DNA of 64,000 bases from Acidimicrobiaceae bacterium (GTDB lineage: Bacteria; Actinomycetota; Acidimicrobiia; Acidimicrobiales; Aldehydirespiratoraceae), in NCBI GenBank assembly GCA_028819005.1, contig JAPPMP010000009.1, positions 7,347-71,346 of the forward strand, in the 5' to 3' direction. A program made the translations under genes and the position numbers. Numbering within the stretch: position 1 is the stretch's first letter; each line of letters begins with the position of its first letter. The notes under the pieces are model-generated. The model was not told the origin of the DNA. It was given only the letters and a program-made list of their open reading frames with translations, and made no database searches. Of this stretch, positions 42,993 to 52,082 are shown in pieces.

Positions 42993-43622
42993 TCACCACC
43001 CGGCTGGTTTGGAGATGGTCCCGAACTCGTCAGTCAACGAGTCACGAAACTGGCTTCGCTTCAGATGGCTGCGCCAGAGCCGTCGTTCGTAGGTGGCAGA
43101 ACCCTTGAGTTGTTCCGGGCTGGCATTGTTGGAATCAGGATTGACAAGCACCACGCGCAACCCCAAGCCGTCACGCACGTAGCACATGGCCCCGGCGAAA
43201 TCTGCGTCGTTAGACATCACGACCGCCTGCTCGTGCTCGGCATTGAACCCTTCGACTAGGAGGCGGGTTGCCAGGTTCACATCCGATCCCTTCTCCTCGG
43301 AGTTCCTCACCAAGACATGAGACGGCAAGCCTGGCAACGGTTTCGCAAGCGGACGCCGCTTGACACCGGACCTGAAGTATCCGTAGTGGATCCTCACATC
43401 CGGCAACGTAGAGAGAGCCCTGAGGTAGATGAGTTGCCGCTGGGCCTGCCCGAGATTCCCAGCTCGGCTCTCGAGGCGCGCCGTGAAGTAGTTGACGCTA
43501 CGGATCGTGTCGTCGGGAAACAGAGTGACAGCCAGTTTGTGCAGATCCAGCCACCGGAACGGGGTGTCCTTGAGCGCGCGGTAGTAGAGGTTGAAGCCGT
43601 CGATGTAGAGATTCGTGATCAA
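42993..43622 (-). CDS. NYN-domain (LabA-like PIN nuclease) protein
   Basis: A 209-residue NYN-domain protein. ITNLYIDGFNLYYRALKD has the first catalytic Asp and Asn, SEEKGSDVNLATRLL the central acidic residues, and AVVMSNDADFAGAMCYV the last. This PIN-like fold cleaves RNA. The ORF reaches 43733, but its first 37 codons run through a terminator hairpin. TTG 43622 has GGAGG 8 bases upstream and begins at the first conserved strand, so I take it as the start. It is the nearest gene upstream of the cas operon, but a terminator separates them. Confidence 0.85.
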   Translation of the reverse strand: MITNLYIDGFNLYYRALKDTPFRWLDLHKLAVTLFPDDTIRSVNYFTARLESRAGNLGQAQRQLIYLRALSTLPDVRIHYGYFRSGVKRRPLAKPLPGLPSHVLVRNSEEKGSDVNLATRLLVEGFNAEHEQAVVMSNDADFAGAMCYVRDGLGLRVVLVNPDSNNASPEQLKGSATYERRLWRSHLKRSQFRDSLTDEFGTISKPAGW

Positions 43623-43650
43623 AACCGCCGCCTCCGCCAAGATGTCCGCC

Positions 43651-43682
43651 GAAAGACAGAGACCGCCCCGAAGGACGGCCTC
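43651..43682 (-). terminator. Intrinsic terminator upstream of the NYN gene
   Basis: On the minus strand GAGGCCGTCC pairs with GGGCGGTCTC (10 bp, two G-U pairs) around a TTCG loop, followed by TGTCTTTC. It should end the ferredoxin-reductase transcript. Its stem is nearly the same as that of the rpsO terminator. Confidence 0.72.
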
Positions 43683-43851
43683 GACCCTACCGTCGAATCG
43701 ATAGGGGTGGTGAATGAAACCTACCCCCGACACGCCGCCGCGTCAACTGCAGCGCGTTCTGGAGATCAACTGTCGCGCGTTCTGCAAACGAAGCGCAGCG
43801 CGCTTTGGAATATCGCAGCGCTTCTACCCGAGCCCGGCAACCCCCTGAACC

Positions 43852-45081
43852 TCAGAACTCCGCGGCGATTGCGTCGCTGAAAGAAGCGCCCTCCTCGATG
43901 AGCATCCTGTAGCGCATCACATGGCGGGGACGGTTGAAGCCCAACACACCGACAAGGCGATCGGCGCGGCCGTAGACCGCGGCGAAGCGCCTCTCAGCGA
44001 GGCTCCCCGTCACAACACGCATCTCATCGTCGGGACCGATGCGGCCGGCCATCTGGATCTTGCGGTCGTACTGATCGGACCAGAACCAGGGAACCGGCAC
44101 AAAAGACTCTGCCTCGGAGTCTTCAACCAGCAAACGCCTCGCCGCGTGCGCGCCCTGCGCCACAGCGTTGTCCCAATGCTCGACGCGCATGACTTCGCCG
44201 AACCGCTCATTGGGCCAGCGGGCGACATCCCCGGCAGCAGTGACCCCGGGCGCGGCCAGACAGGTGGCGTCGCACACCACACCGTTGTCTATCGTCAACC
44301 CTGAGCCCTCGAGCCACTCAGCGTTGGGGATCACGCCGATCCCGACCACAACGACGTCAGCCTCGATCACCGAACCGTCGCTCAGGCGAACCCGCTCAAC
44401 ACGTCCGTCGCCTTCGATTGCCTCAACACCGACACCGGTGCGGAGGTCAACCCCATGTTCGCGGTGCACCTCAGCGCAGACCCCTCCCATCTCGTCGCCG
44501 AGCACCCGGCTCAAAGGCTGAGGCAGCGACTCGACCATAGCCACCTCAAGGCCCAGCCCCCTCGCCGTGGCAGCCACCTCAGCTCCGATGAATCCGGCGC
44601 CGACGACGACCACCCGAGCAGGCCCCGCCAAGAAGGCCGCGCGGATCGCCAGCGAATCGTCGAGGCTGCGCAACACGAAAACCCCATCGAGTCCTTCGGT
44701 GCCGCCCAACGTCCGACAGCGGGCGCCCGTGGCGATCAGCAGTCCGTCGACGATGAGTTCGTCTGTGCTCTGGTCTTCCAGGTCGACCAGCCCGAGCCGC
44801 CGGGACGGCAGGTCGAAGCTCGTGGCCCGCACACCCAGGCGGAGATCAAGATCAAGATCGTCGAGCTTGTCGGGCTGTGTCAACGCCAGCCGATCCGTGC
44901 CCCAGTCGCCGGCGAGGAACTGCTTGGACAGGGGCGGGCGATCATAAGGAGCGTGCAGCTCGTCGCCGATCAGCGTGATCGGGCCTTCGAAGCCTTGGCG
45001 CCGAAGCGACTCAGCCGCGCGGATGCCTGCCAGAGAAGCTCCGACGATCGTTATGGAGCGCCGCGTCACGGAGGCTCCCAT
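43852..45081 (-). CDS. FAD/NAD(P)-dependent ferredoxin reductase
   Basis: A 409-residue flavoprotein of the ferredoxin/rubredoxin reductase type. It has the FAD motif ITIVGASLAGIRAAESLRR, YDRPPLSKQFLAG, LLIATGARCR, the NAD(P) motif VVVVGAGFIGAEVAATARG, and PGVTAAGDVARWPNE for the second FAD site. The C-terminal reductase domain has PWFWSDQYDRKIQMAGR. It transfers electrons from NAD(P)H to the ferredoxin encoded 39 bp upstream. GTG 45069 with GGGAG 5 bases upstream is an alternative start that would drop four residues. Confidence 0.92.
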   Translation of the reverse strand: MGASVTRRSITIVGASLAGIRAAESLRRQGFEGPITLIGDELHAPYDRPPLSKQFLAGDWGTDRLALTQPDKLDDLDLDLRLGVRATSFDLPSRRLGLVDLEDQSTDELIVDGLLIATGARCRTLGGTEGLDGVFVLRSLDDSLAIRAAFLAGPARVVVVGAGFIGAEVAATARGLGLEVAMVESLPQPLSRVLGDEMGGVCAEVHREHGVDLRTGVGVEAIEGDGRVERVRLSDGSVIEADVVVVGIGVIPNAEWLEGSGLTIDNGVVCDATCLAAPGVTAAGDVARWPNERFGEVMRVEHWDNAVAQGAHAARRLLVEDSEAESFVPVPWFWSDQYDRKIQMAGRIGPDDEMRVVTGSLAERRFAAVYGRADRLVGVLGFNRPRHVMRYRMLIEEGASFSDAIAAEF

Positions 45082-45119
45082 TCATCGAGCCGTTCAACCC
45101 TGCCCTTCGACCCCGGAGA

Positions 45120-45311
45120 TCAACCCTGTACCGAGATGGCCTGCTTGGGGCAGCGCTGAACGCACTCGTCGACGCGGGCACGATCCTCCTCACCGGGCTC
45201 TTCGTCGAGCACGTACAGGAAATCGTCGTCACGCACTTCAAAGATGTCCGGGGCAATCTGCATGCAGATGGCGTTGCTCTCACAGAGGTCGAAGTCAACC
45301 ACAATCTTCAT
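45120..45311 (-). CDS. 3Fe-4S ferredoxin
   Basis: A 63-residue ferredoxin. DLCESNAICMQIAPDIFEV has two cluster Cys with Asn/Ala in place of the second Cys of the usual CxxCxxC, and CVQRCPKQAI supplies the third before Pro. This is the 3Fe-4S type that serves P450s and Rieske oxygenases. GGAAAGGTGA precedes the ATG. It is paired with the reductase downstream and sits after the MttB gene, so it may also accept electrons in the amine pathway (inference). Confidence 0.93.
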   Translation of the reverse strand: MKIVVDFDLCESNAICMQIAPDIFEVRDDDFLYVLDEEPGEEDRARVDECVQRCPKQAISVQG

Positions 45312-45418
45312 GGCGTCACCTTTCCTATCAGGTCCAATTGGGTAGCTGTCCGTTCAGGTCGCTGTCCATCATGCCCCACCGAAGCCGCCGGCGTGAACAT
45401 CAGCGTCAACTCGCTCCG

Positions 45419-46969
45419 TCAAGCAGGGCCGCTGCGATCGACCACGATGCCGTAGCGCTCGCGGGCCGCGGCATCAGCAACGGGATCGACGTGGGTGGGA
45501 ATATGGGAAGCTAGGATCTCTTGGGCGTATGCATGGGCGACTCGCAGAGCGTCCTTGCCGCCGGCGTCGAGCCAGTCATCGGGCGTGTCCCGATCCCCGA
45601 TGAGCGGATAGATGTACTCCTTCTGCATCAGTTCGAGGGTCTGCGGCGAGCCGAGGAAATGACCAGGCCCGTTCACGACCTCTTCGATCAGATCCGCCGC
45701 CAGTGTCTCCTCGTTGACCTCGATGCCGCGAACCGTGCGGTTTATCGAGCCCAACATGTCGTTGTCGATCACCAGCGCCTCCAGCGAGCAGCTCAGCAGA
45801 CTCCCGAGCATCCCCGCGCTCTCATAGACGAGGTTGGCGCCGGCCTGGCCCGCGAGTGTGACATTGATCCCCTTCTCATAACCGGCCTGATTGTCCGGGA
45901 CTTTCGAATCGGTCATTCCCGCAGCCACACCCGACGGGAGTCCAATCCAGTTCACGAGTTGCGCGCCGGCCGCGTTGAGCACTCCCTCCTCGCCGCTTCC
46001 CCCGCTCATCGCCCCCGTGCGAAGGTCTGAAACGAAGGGCCACATCCCCATCACGCAGGGATGACCAGGGCGCATCAAGTTGACAGCGGTCAGCGCAGCA
46101 AGGCACTCCGCGAGCGCCTGGGCCAGCGAACCCGCCAACGCTGCCGGCGAAGTCGCCCCGGCCTGGCCCGCCGACAACAGGTTGACGGGCATTCCCATCT
46201 CCACCTGCGCGACCATGCAGTTGGTGGACTCCTCGGCGAAGCGCAGCGGCGGCACCACGAAAGTGTTGTTGGCGACCACAAAAGGCCGCTTGCGGAACGA
46301 CCCTTCGCCGCCCGCCATCAGGTCGTACATCTCGACGGTCTCATAGACATGCTCCCGCTCGAACCACGATGTGCCGACAGGCTTGCCGGTGCCGACCGTG
46401 GCCGCATAGGCGGTGTTCAGGTCCAGTTCCCGTGAGTCTTCTCGATCCCGTGCCACAACGGTGCGAACGAAGAAATGGATGTTGTCGAGCCGGTCGACCA
46501 GGCGAGCACAGTCGTAGACGTCCTGTGCAGTGCTGTGCCGGAACGTGTTGGTCTGGTAGTCGTACATCAGCACCGCCGCGCCGGCGGTGCCGAAATGCAC
46601 CCGGTCTCCTCCGACCTCGATCGACTTGTCATCGTCGAAGCCGTGCCAAGTCCACTCTTTGGCAGCCTTGGCTATGGCGCTCTCAACCAGTCCTCTGGGG
46701 TACAGAAGTCGCCCGGAGTCGTCGAGGCCGCCGCCCGCGTCCACCACCACTTGCACGAACTCGGGAACGGGAGAACCCATTCCCACGCGTTCCAAAAGGC
46801 CGAGGGCGGTGTCGTAGACCTGCTGCATCTCGGCTTCGGTCAGCGGTTTGTATTTTCCGCCGGGAAGTCCCGGCCGAACCGGGCGCTCGTCTGCCTGCAA
46901 CGGAGCAGCACGTTCGGCGATGCGCCCGGCACGTCCGCCCGACCTTCTGCGACGGGGATCTTGGCTCAC
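45419..46969 (-). CDS. MttB-like (non-pyrrolysine) methyltransferase
   Basis: A 516-residue protein of the trimethylamine methyltransferase superfamily. Conserved segments are RRRRSGGRAGRI, KPLTEAEMQQVYDTALGLLE, FGTAGAAVLMYD, PFVVANNTFVVPPLRFAEES, VNLLSAGQAGATSPA, and YESAGMLGSLLSCSLEALVI. There is no in-frame TAG, so it is the non-pyrrolysine group, some of whose members demethylate glycine betaine or proline betaine onto a corrinoid protein. No corrinoid protein is encoded nearby. GTG 46969 is the start used. The ORF extension is low-complexity repeat. It follows two dimethylglycine-dehydrogenase-like genes on the same strand. Confidence 0.88.
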   Translation of the reverse strand: MSQDPRRRRSGGRAGRIAERAAPLQADERPVRPGLPGGKYKPLTEAEMQQVYDTALGLLERVGMGSPVPEFVQVVVDAGGGLDDSGRLLYPRGLVESAIAKAAKEWTWHGFDDDKSIEVGGDRVHFGTAGAAVLMYDYQTNTFRHSTAQDVYDCARLVDRLDNIHFFVRTVVARDREDSRELDLNTAYAATVGTGKPVGTSWFEREHVYETVEMYDLMAGGEGSFRKRPFVVANNTFVVPPLRFAEESTNCMVAQVEMGMPVNLLSAGQAGATSPAALAGSLAQALAECLAALTAVNLMRPGHPCVMGMWPFVSDLRTGAMSGGSGEEGVLNAAGAQLVNWIGLPSGVAAGMTDSKVPDNQAGYEKGINVTLAGQAGANLVYESAGMLGSLLSCSLEALVIDNDMLGSINRTVRGIEVNEETLAADLIEEVVNGPGHFLGSPQTLELMQKEYIYPLIGDRDTPDDWLDAGGKDALRVAHAYAQEILASHIPTHVDPVADAAARERYGIVVDRSGPA

Positions 46970-47000
46970 GGTGCGGTCACAGTTCCTCCCGTGCGACTGC

Positions 47001-47055
47001 GAAACAATGTGGCTGAAAAGAATGTGGCTGAAAAAACAGTGTGGCTGAGAAACAG
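47001..47055. repeat. Short tandem repeat before the MttB gene
   Basis: Three copies of a roughly 15-18 bp unit (AATGTGGCTGAAAA and variants) lie between the stop of the upstream dehydrogenase and the MttB start. The ribosome-binding site candidate (GGGAGG) is just beyond it. Confidence 0.75.
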
Positions 47056-47072
47056 TAACGCATAGTGAACGG

Positions 47073-49496
47073 CTAGGCGCGCAGCACCGAGTTGGTCGGG
47101 TCATAAGCAGGGCCCGAGAGCACAGTCGCTGTTCTCATCTCGCCGAGGAGTTCCAACTCGAAAGTCGAACCAGGCGCTTCGTAAGCCGGGTCGACATAGA
47201 CGAAGGCCAGGCTCTTGCCGACGGTGTGACCCCAGGCGCCGCTCGTGGCGATCCCCATGACCTGCCCGTCTCGGCCGTATGCACCCTCGTTGCCTCTCAC
47301 GTCGTTGTCGGTTGCGTCCACTTCGCAATACACGAGCACCATGGAGAGCGGTTCGGTCTGGTCTCGCCGAGCAGCGGTGGCGTCCTTGCCGATGAAATCA
47401 CCGGCGAAGTCGACGAAGCGCTCGAGACGGGCCTCGATCGGGGTTATCTCGGTTGTGAGCTCGCTCCCCCATGCCTTGTAACCCTTCTCGACGCGCATGA
47501 CGTTCATCGCATATGCGCCGAAGTGGGCCATTCCGTGGGGTTCTCCCGCGGCGACGAGCGCGTCGTAGAGTTCGGCCATCTCGTCGATCGGACAATGCAA
47601 TTCCCAGCCGAGTTCACCCACGTACGACACCCGCAGTGCTTTGCAGGAGACGCCCGCCACTTCGATCTCCCGGGCTGTCAACCAGCGAAATGACTCGTTG
47701 CTGAGGTCGGCGCCGGTGAGCGGGGCCAGCACTTCTCTGGCGCGGGGCCCGGTAACGGCCAACAAGCCGAGAGAATCGGTGACGTCGGTGACGGTCACGT
47801 CTTCGCCTGATTCGATATGGTCGTTGAGCCAGTCAAGGTCGTGGGCGGTGCCCATGACTGCTGAGTTGAGATAGAAGCGGTCGGCGGCCAGACGGGTGAT
47901 GGTCATCTCGCACTCGATGCCGCCGAGCGGCGTCAGCATGTGGACCAGGCGGATGCCGCCGTCTCGAACTGGGATCTTGTTGGCGGACACCCGATCAAGC
48001 AGCGCGGCCGCATCCGCGCCGGCTACTTCGAACTTGGCGAACGCCGTGAGGTCGGCGATCCCGACCCGTTGCCGAGTGCCTTGAACTTCCTCAGCGACGA
48101 AGTCGAACGCATTGGAGCGTCGGAAAGAGTGCTGTTCGGGTTCCCCGAAGTACTGCGGGCGCTCCCAGCCGTAAACCTCCTGCCATTGCGCTCCCAGGGC
48201 GTCGAGCCGGCCATAGATCGGGTTGACCTTCTGGCCTCGCGCCACCGGTCGTTGCTCTCCGGGCAGACGGACTTGGTACATCTCGTGGTATTCGTCGATC
48301 GCCTTTTCGATGGCGAACACCGATTTGGGGCCGGTGTGGTCTCCGAACCGGCGCGGGTCCATTCCCCGGACATTGATCTCGGTCTGACCATGGACGATCC
48401 ACTGAGCCAGATATTTGCCCGCTCCGGGGCCCTGGGTGATTCCGATCGAGGCTCCGTTGCAATGCCAATAGTTGCGAAATCCCGGCGCCGGCCCCATGAG
48501 ATAGCCGGAGTCGGGGGTATGGGTGATCGGGCCCGACACGATCTTCTTGATTCCCGCTTCGGACCACGAGGGGATGCGCAGCATGGCCAGTTCGAGGCAT
48601 TCAGCGATGTTGTCGACGTCCGGCGGCGTCAGATAGAAGTCGAGCCCCCAGTCGATCCCGTCGACGCCGTAGATCTGGGCGTTGGACATCTCGTAGGGCC
48701 CGATCAGCAGCCCGTCGATCTCGCGGCGGTAGTAGCAGCTAGAGCGGGGATCGCGCGTCACCGGCGGCTCGAAGTCGAGGTTCGTCATCGATTCGAGCGG
48801 TTCTGTGATGACGTATTGGTGGATGACCGAGACGATCGGCACGTCGAGGCCGATCATCGCACCCAACTGAGGGGCGTAGTGGCCCGCCGCGTTGACCACG
48901 TGCTCGCAGGTGATGGCGCCTTTCTCGGTGACAACCTGCCAGCGTCCGTCTGCCAGCAGCGACATGTCGACGACCCGGTTGTGGCGCTGGATCTCACAGC
49001 CGAGTTGACGGGCGCCTTTGGCCATCGCGTTGGTGCAACCCGTGGGATCGGTCCAGCCGTCGTGAGGGGTGTAGAAACCCGTCTTCACGTCGGAGACGTC
49101 TTCGAGCAGCGGGTTGAGTCGTTGGACCTCGGCAGGCCCGACGATGTGGGACTCGACGCCGATCTGGTTGAGCATGGCGTGCACGTAGCGGTGCCAGTCG
49201 ACCTCCTCATCGGTGCGCGCCAGTCGTATGGCCCCGCACCCGTGCCAGCCCGCTGAAAGGCCGGTCTCCTCCTCGATGTCGGGATAGAGGGCGATGGCGT
49301 CCTGATGCACTTTCGCCATGTTCAGGTCACCGATAAAGTTGGGGACCAGCCCGGCCGCGTGCCAGGTGGATCCCGAGGTCAGTTCACCTTTCTCGACGAG
49401 GATTGTGTCGGTCCAGCCCTCATGGGCGAGGTGATATAGCAATCCCACGCCCATGGCCCCGCCCCCGACGATGACACAGCGCACCTCTTTGTTCAT
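47073..49496 (-). CDS. FAD-dependent dehydrogenase fused to GcvT domain (dimethylglycine/sarcosine dehydrogenase family)
   Basis: An 807-residue two-domain flavoprotein. The N-terminal DAO domain has VIVGGGAMGVGLLYHL and LTSGSTWHAAGLV, whose His is the covalent FAD attachment site in dimethylglycine dehydrogenase. A middle FAO_M region leads to a C-terminal glycine-cleavage T fold (from about residue 430: VGIADLTAFAKFEVAG, RVEKGYKAWGSELTTEITP). It demethylates an N-methyl amine and passes formaldehyde to tetrahydrofolate. The exact substrate is unknown. It is 66 bp downstream of a paralogue and upstream of MttB. Confidence 0.92.
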   Translation of the reverse strand: MNKEVRCVIVGGGAMGVGLLYHLAHEGWTDTILVEKGELTSGSTWHAAGLVPNFIGDLNMAKVHQDAIALYPDIEEETGLSAGWHGCGAIRLARTDEEVDWHRYVHAMLNQIGVESHIVGPAEVQRLNPLLEDVSDVKTGFYTPHDGWTDPTGCTNAMAKGARQLGCEIQRHNRVVDMSLLADGRWQVVTEKGAITCEHVVNAAGHYAPQLGAMIGLDVPIVSVIHQYVITEPLESMTNLDFEPPVTRDPRSSCYYRREIDGLLIGPYEMSNAQIYGVDGIDWGLDFYLTPPDVDNIAECLELAMLRIPSWSEAGIKKIVSGPITHTPDSGYLMGPAPGFRNYWHCNGASIGITQGPGAGKYLAQWIVHGQTEINVRGMDPRRFGDHTGPKSVFAIEKAIDEYHEMYQVRLPGEQRPVARGQKVNPIYGRLDALGAQWQEVYGWERPQYFGEPEQHSFRRSNAFDFVAEEVQGTRQRVGIADLTAFAKFEVAGADAAALLDRVSANKIPVRDGGIRLVHMLTPLGGIECEMTITRLAADRFYLNSAVMGTAHDLDWLNDHIESGEDVTVTDVTDSLGLLAVTGPRAREVLAPLTGADLSNESFRWLTAREIEVAGVSCKALRVSYVGELGWELHCPIDEMAELYDALVAAGEPHGMAHFGAYAMNVMRVEKGYKAWGSELTTEITPIEARLERFVDFAGDFIGKDATAARRDQTEPLSMVLVYCEVDATDNDVRGNEGAYGRDGQVMGIATSGAWGHTVGKSLAFVYVDPAYEAPGSTFELELLGEMRTATVLSGPAYDPTNSVLRA

Positions 49497-49562
49497 GCCA
49501 TGTCTCCCTGGTCCACTGAGCCTCTCTGGTTCACTGACGTCTCCTTGGTCTGCCGGTTGGAC

Positions 49563-52031
49563 TCACTGCTTCGGTCGTTGGTTGGCGGGGTCGAACCAAC
49601 TGCGGATCGACGTGCTGACAGGCACGCGCCGCGAGGCGATGTTGGTCTCCCATGAACCGCTGTCGAGCCATTCTTTGGTGACCGCTTCATGATGTTCGAC
49701 ATAACCCATGGCACAGCAGCGGTTCTGGGTGGCGCTCCACATCGACGATGATATTCGACCCACGACCAAACCATCGCGGTACAGAGGCTCGTCGTGGTAG
49801 GTCAACAGGTCCGGATCTTCGATGCGCAGCTGAATGAGCCGTTTCGTGCGGGGCTGTCGGCGCTGAGCCTCAAGTGCGCTCCGTCCGTTGAAGTCGACCG
49901 TTTTGTCCCAGGCGACCGTGAACCCGAGTCCCGCCTCCAGCGGGGTGTCCTCGTCGGTGATGTCATGCCCCCAGTGCCGCATGCCGGCTTCCAAACGGAG
50001 CGAGTTCATTGCGTGGTAGCCCGCGTGAACCAGCCCGCGGGGCCTCCCCTCCTCGATCAGCGCGTCGTAGACGCCGCCTGCGTCGGCATTCGCCGCGTAC
50101 AGCTCCCAGCCCAGGTCCCCCACGTAACTCATCCGCAGCGCGAACACGTCGAACCCGGCGAGATCGATGGTTCGACCCGTGCCGAACTCGAATCCATCGT
50201 TGGAAAGATCTGCGTCGGTCAACTTCGACAGCACGGCTCGGCTCTGAGGTCCCATCAGGCCGATCATCGCCTGCTCATGGGTGATGTTGGCGAGCGTCAC
50301 CTGCTTGCCTCGACAGGCCCTGCGCAGCCAGGCCCAATCTCGGGCCTCCGACGCCGCGGCGGTGACAACGAAGAACTCGTCGTCGCCCAAGCGGTTCACG
50401 GTCAGGTCTGCTTCGATTCCCCCCGCCTGGTTGCACCACTGCGTGTAGACCGCTTTGCCGATCGGTGCATCTATATCGGCGACGCTGACGGTGTTGAGCA
50501 CGGCCAGCGCATCCGGTCCGCTGACCGTGAATTTGGCGAACGACGTCTGGTCGAAAAGGCCGACTGCCTCCCGCACGCCGAGGCATTCGGCGACCATGTT
50601 GTCGTGCCAGTTCTGCTTGCCGTAGGAGTACTCGTACTCGCGGGCCTGGCCGTCGCGGGCGTACCAGTTGGGCCGTTCCCAGCCAGCGGTTTCGCCGAAC
50701 ACCGCTCCCGCGGCCGCTATCCGGTCATGCAGCGGCGAAAGGCGTATGCCGCGGGCGCTCTCGTACTGCCGGAACGGCCAGTGCATGGCGTAGAGCAGGC
50801 CGAGGCTCTCTGAAATCCTGTCCTGGAGGTAGTCGGTCTCTGCCTGGAACGGCAGAGCCCGGCGAATGTCGACGGAGTTGAGGTCCATGGGTGGGCGCCG
50901 GTCTGCTATCCAGTCGGCCAAGGCCCAACCGACGCCGCCCGCCGACTGGATCCCGACGGAGTTGAAGCCCGCAGCGACGAAACAGCCGTCTACCTCGGGC
51001 GCTTCTCCCATGTAGTACACGCCGTCGGGAGTGAACGATTCAGGGCCGTTGAAGAAGAGCTGCAGTCCGCATTCGCCCAAGGCCGGAACGCGATGAATGG
51101 CACGTTCAAAGATCGGTCCGAGGTGTTCCCAGTCCTCGTCGAGAGTCCCGAAGGAGAAGTCGCGCGGGATCTGATCGGTTCGCCAGACCTTGCCGCGGGG
51201 CTCGAAGAACCCGGCCATGAGCTTCCCCGTCTCTTCTTTGAAGTAGGTGTAGTTGCCTGGATCTCGCAGCGTCGGGGTGCCGATCTCCATTCCGTCGAGG
51301 GGTTCGGTGACGATATAGAAGTGCTCGCATGCCTGAAGCGGGACGTTGACCCCGATCCGGGCGGCGAGGTGACGGGTCCACATGCCGGTGGCGAGCACGA
51401 CCGTCTCGGTCTCGATCTCACCCTGCTCGGTGACCACGCCGGCGACTTTGCCGTCGGCAACTCTCAGGTCCGTTGCCGAAACGCCTTCGATGATTCTGGC
51501 ACCGCGGGACTTGGCCCCTTTGGCCAAGGCCATTGTGGTGTCCACAGGGGAGGTCTGTCCGTCTCTAGGTATGTAGAGCGCCCCGACGAGGTCATCGGTG
51601 CGCATCAGCGGCCACAGTTCAATCGCCTCGTCGAGGTCGATCACCCGGGTTTCAACACCGACCCCTTCTGCCATCGTCGCGCCGCGCAGGATCTCCTCCC
51701 AGCGTTGTTCGTTGTCGGCGACCGATATCGATCCCGGGGTGCGATACCCGGTCGCTTGACCGGTCTCGTCCTCCAACTCCTCGAACAAGCGGGCAGAGTA
51801 GGTCGCCAGTCTGGTCAACGAATGAGTCGATTTGAGCTGCGACACCAGACCGGCGGCATGCCAGGTGGTCCCGCAGGTCAGGGTGCCCTGTTCGAGCAGC
51901 ACGACATCGCTGACGCCGCGGCGCGTCAGATGGTAGGCGATCGAGCAACCGACGATGCCCCCGCCGATCACAACGACTTCAGCTCGATCCGGGAGCGCCG
52001 GACCCAGAGGCAGCAAACCAGCCATCGGCAC
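49563..52031 (-). CDS. FAD-dependent dehydrogenase fused to GcvT domain, second paralogue
   Basis: An 822-residue protein with the same architecture: VVVIGGGIVGCSIAYHLTRR, LTCGTTWHAAGLVSQL (covalent-FAD His), VGIQSAGGVGWALADWI, then the GcvT fold (VGLFDQTSFAKFTVSG, NSLRLEAGMRHWGHDITDED). The two copies are clearly diverged, so they probably act on different steps, such as dimethylglycine then sarcosine. The GTG at 52031 or ATG 52025 could start it, and neither has a strong ribosome-binding site. It is the first gene of the five-gene amine cluster and divergent from the phosphotransferase. Confidence 0.92.
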   Translation of the reverse strand: MPMAGLLPLGPALPDRAEVVVIGGGIVGCSIAYHLTRRGVSDVVLLEQGTLTCGTTWHAAGLVSQLKSTHSLTRLATYSARLFEELEDETGQATGYRTPGSISVADNEQRWEEILRGATMAEGVGVETRVIDLDEAIELWPLMRTDDLVGALYIPRDGQTSPVDTTMALAKGAKSRGARIIEGVSATDLRVADGKVAGVVTEQGEIETETVVLATGMWTRHLAARIGVNVPLQACEHFYIVTEPLDGMEIGTPTLRDPGNYTYFKEETGKLMAGFFEPRGKVWRTDQIPRDFSFGTLDEDWEHLGPIFERAIHRVPALGECGLQLFFNGPESFTPDGVYYMGEAPEVDGCFVAAGFNSVGIQSAGGVGWALADWIADRRPPMDLNSVDIRRALPFQAETDYLQDRISESLGLLYAMHWPFRQYESARGIRLSPLHDRIAAAGAVFGETAGWERPNWYARDGQAREYEYSYGKQNWHDNMVAECLGVREAVGLFDQTSFAKFTVSGPDALAVLNTVSVADIDAPIGKAVYTQWCNQAGGIEADLTVNRLGDDEFFVVTAAASEARDWAWLRRACRGKQVTLANITHEQAMIGLMGPQSRAVLSKLTDADLSNDGFEFGTGRTIDLAGFDVFALRMSYVGDLGWELYAANADAGGVYDALIEEGRPRGLVHAGYHAMNSLRLEAGMRHWGHDITDEDTPLEAGLGFTVAWDKTVDFNGRSALEAQRRQPRTKRLIQLRIEDPDLLTYHDEPLYRDGLVVGRISSSMWSATQNRCCAMGYVEHHEAVTKEWLDSGSWETNIASRRVPVSTSIRSWFDPANQRPKQ

Positions 52032-52082
52032 AAGAGGCTAGCGAATTCGAAGAGCGCAAGTGCGTGTCGTATTGTCGAAAAA

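Noticed and set aside
42649-43092. 147-residue plus-strand ORF upstream of the cas operon
   Set aside because: It runs antisense into the NYN gene, crosses the terminator hairpin and has no recognisable domain.
45419-46969. Pyrrolysine-type MttB
   Set aside because: No in-frame TAG codon interrupts the gene, so it belongs to the non-pyrrolysine group.
47940-49256. 438-residue plus-strand ORF
   Set aside because: Antisense shadow of the FAD/GcvT dehydrogenase. Composition is Arg/His/Val-rich with no motif.
51093-52082. Plus-strand 5' extension of the kinase ORF (727-residue ORF)
   Set aside because: It is antisense to the FAD/GcvT gene, and only the part from ATG 52083 has protein-family features.
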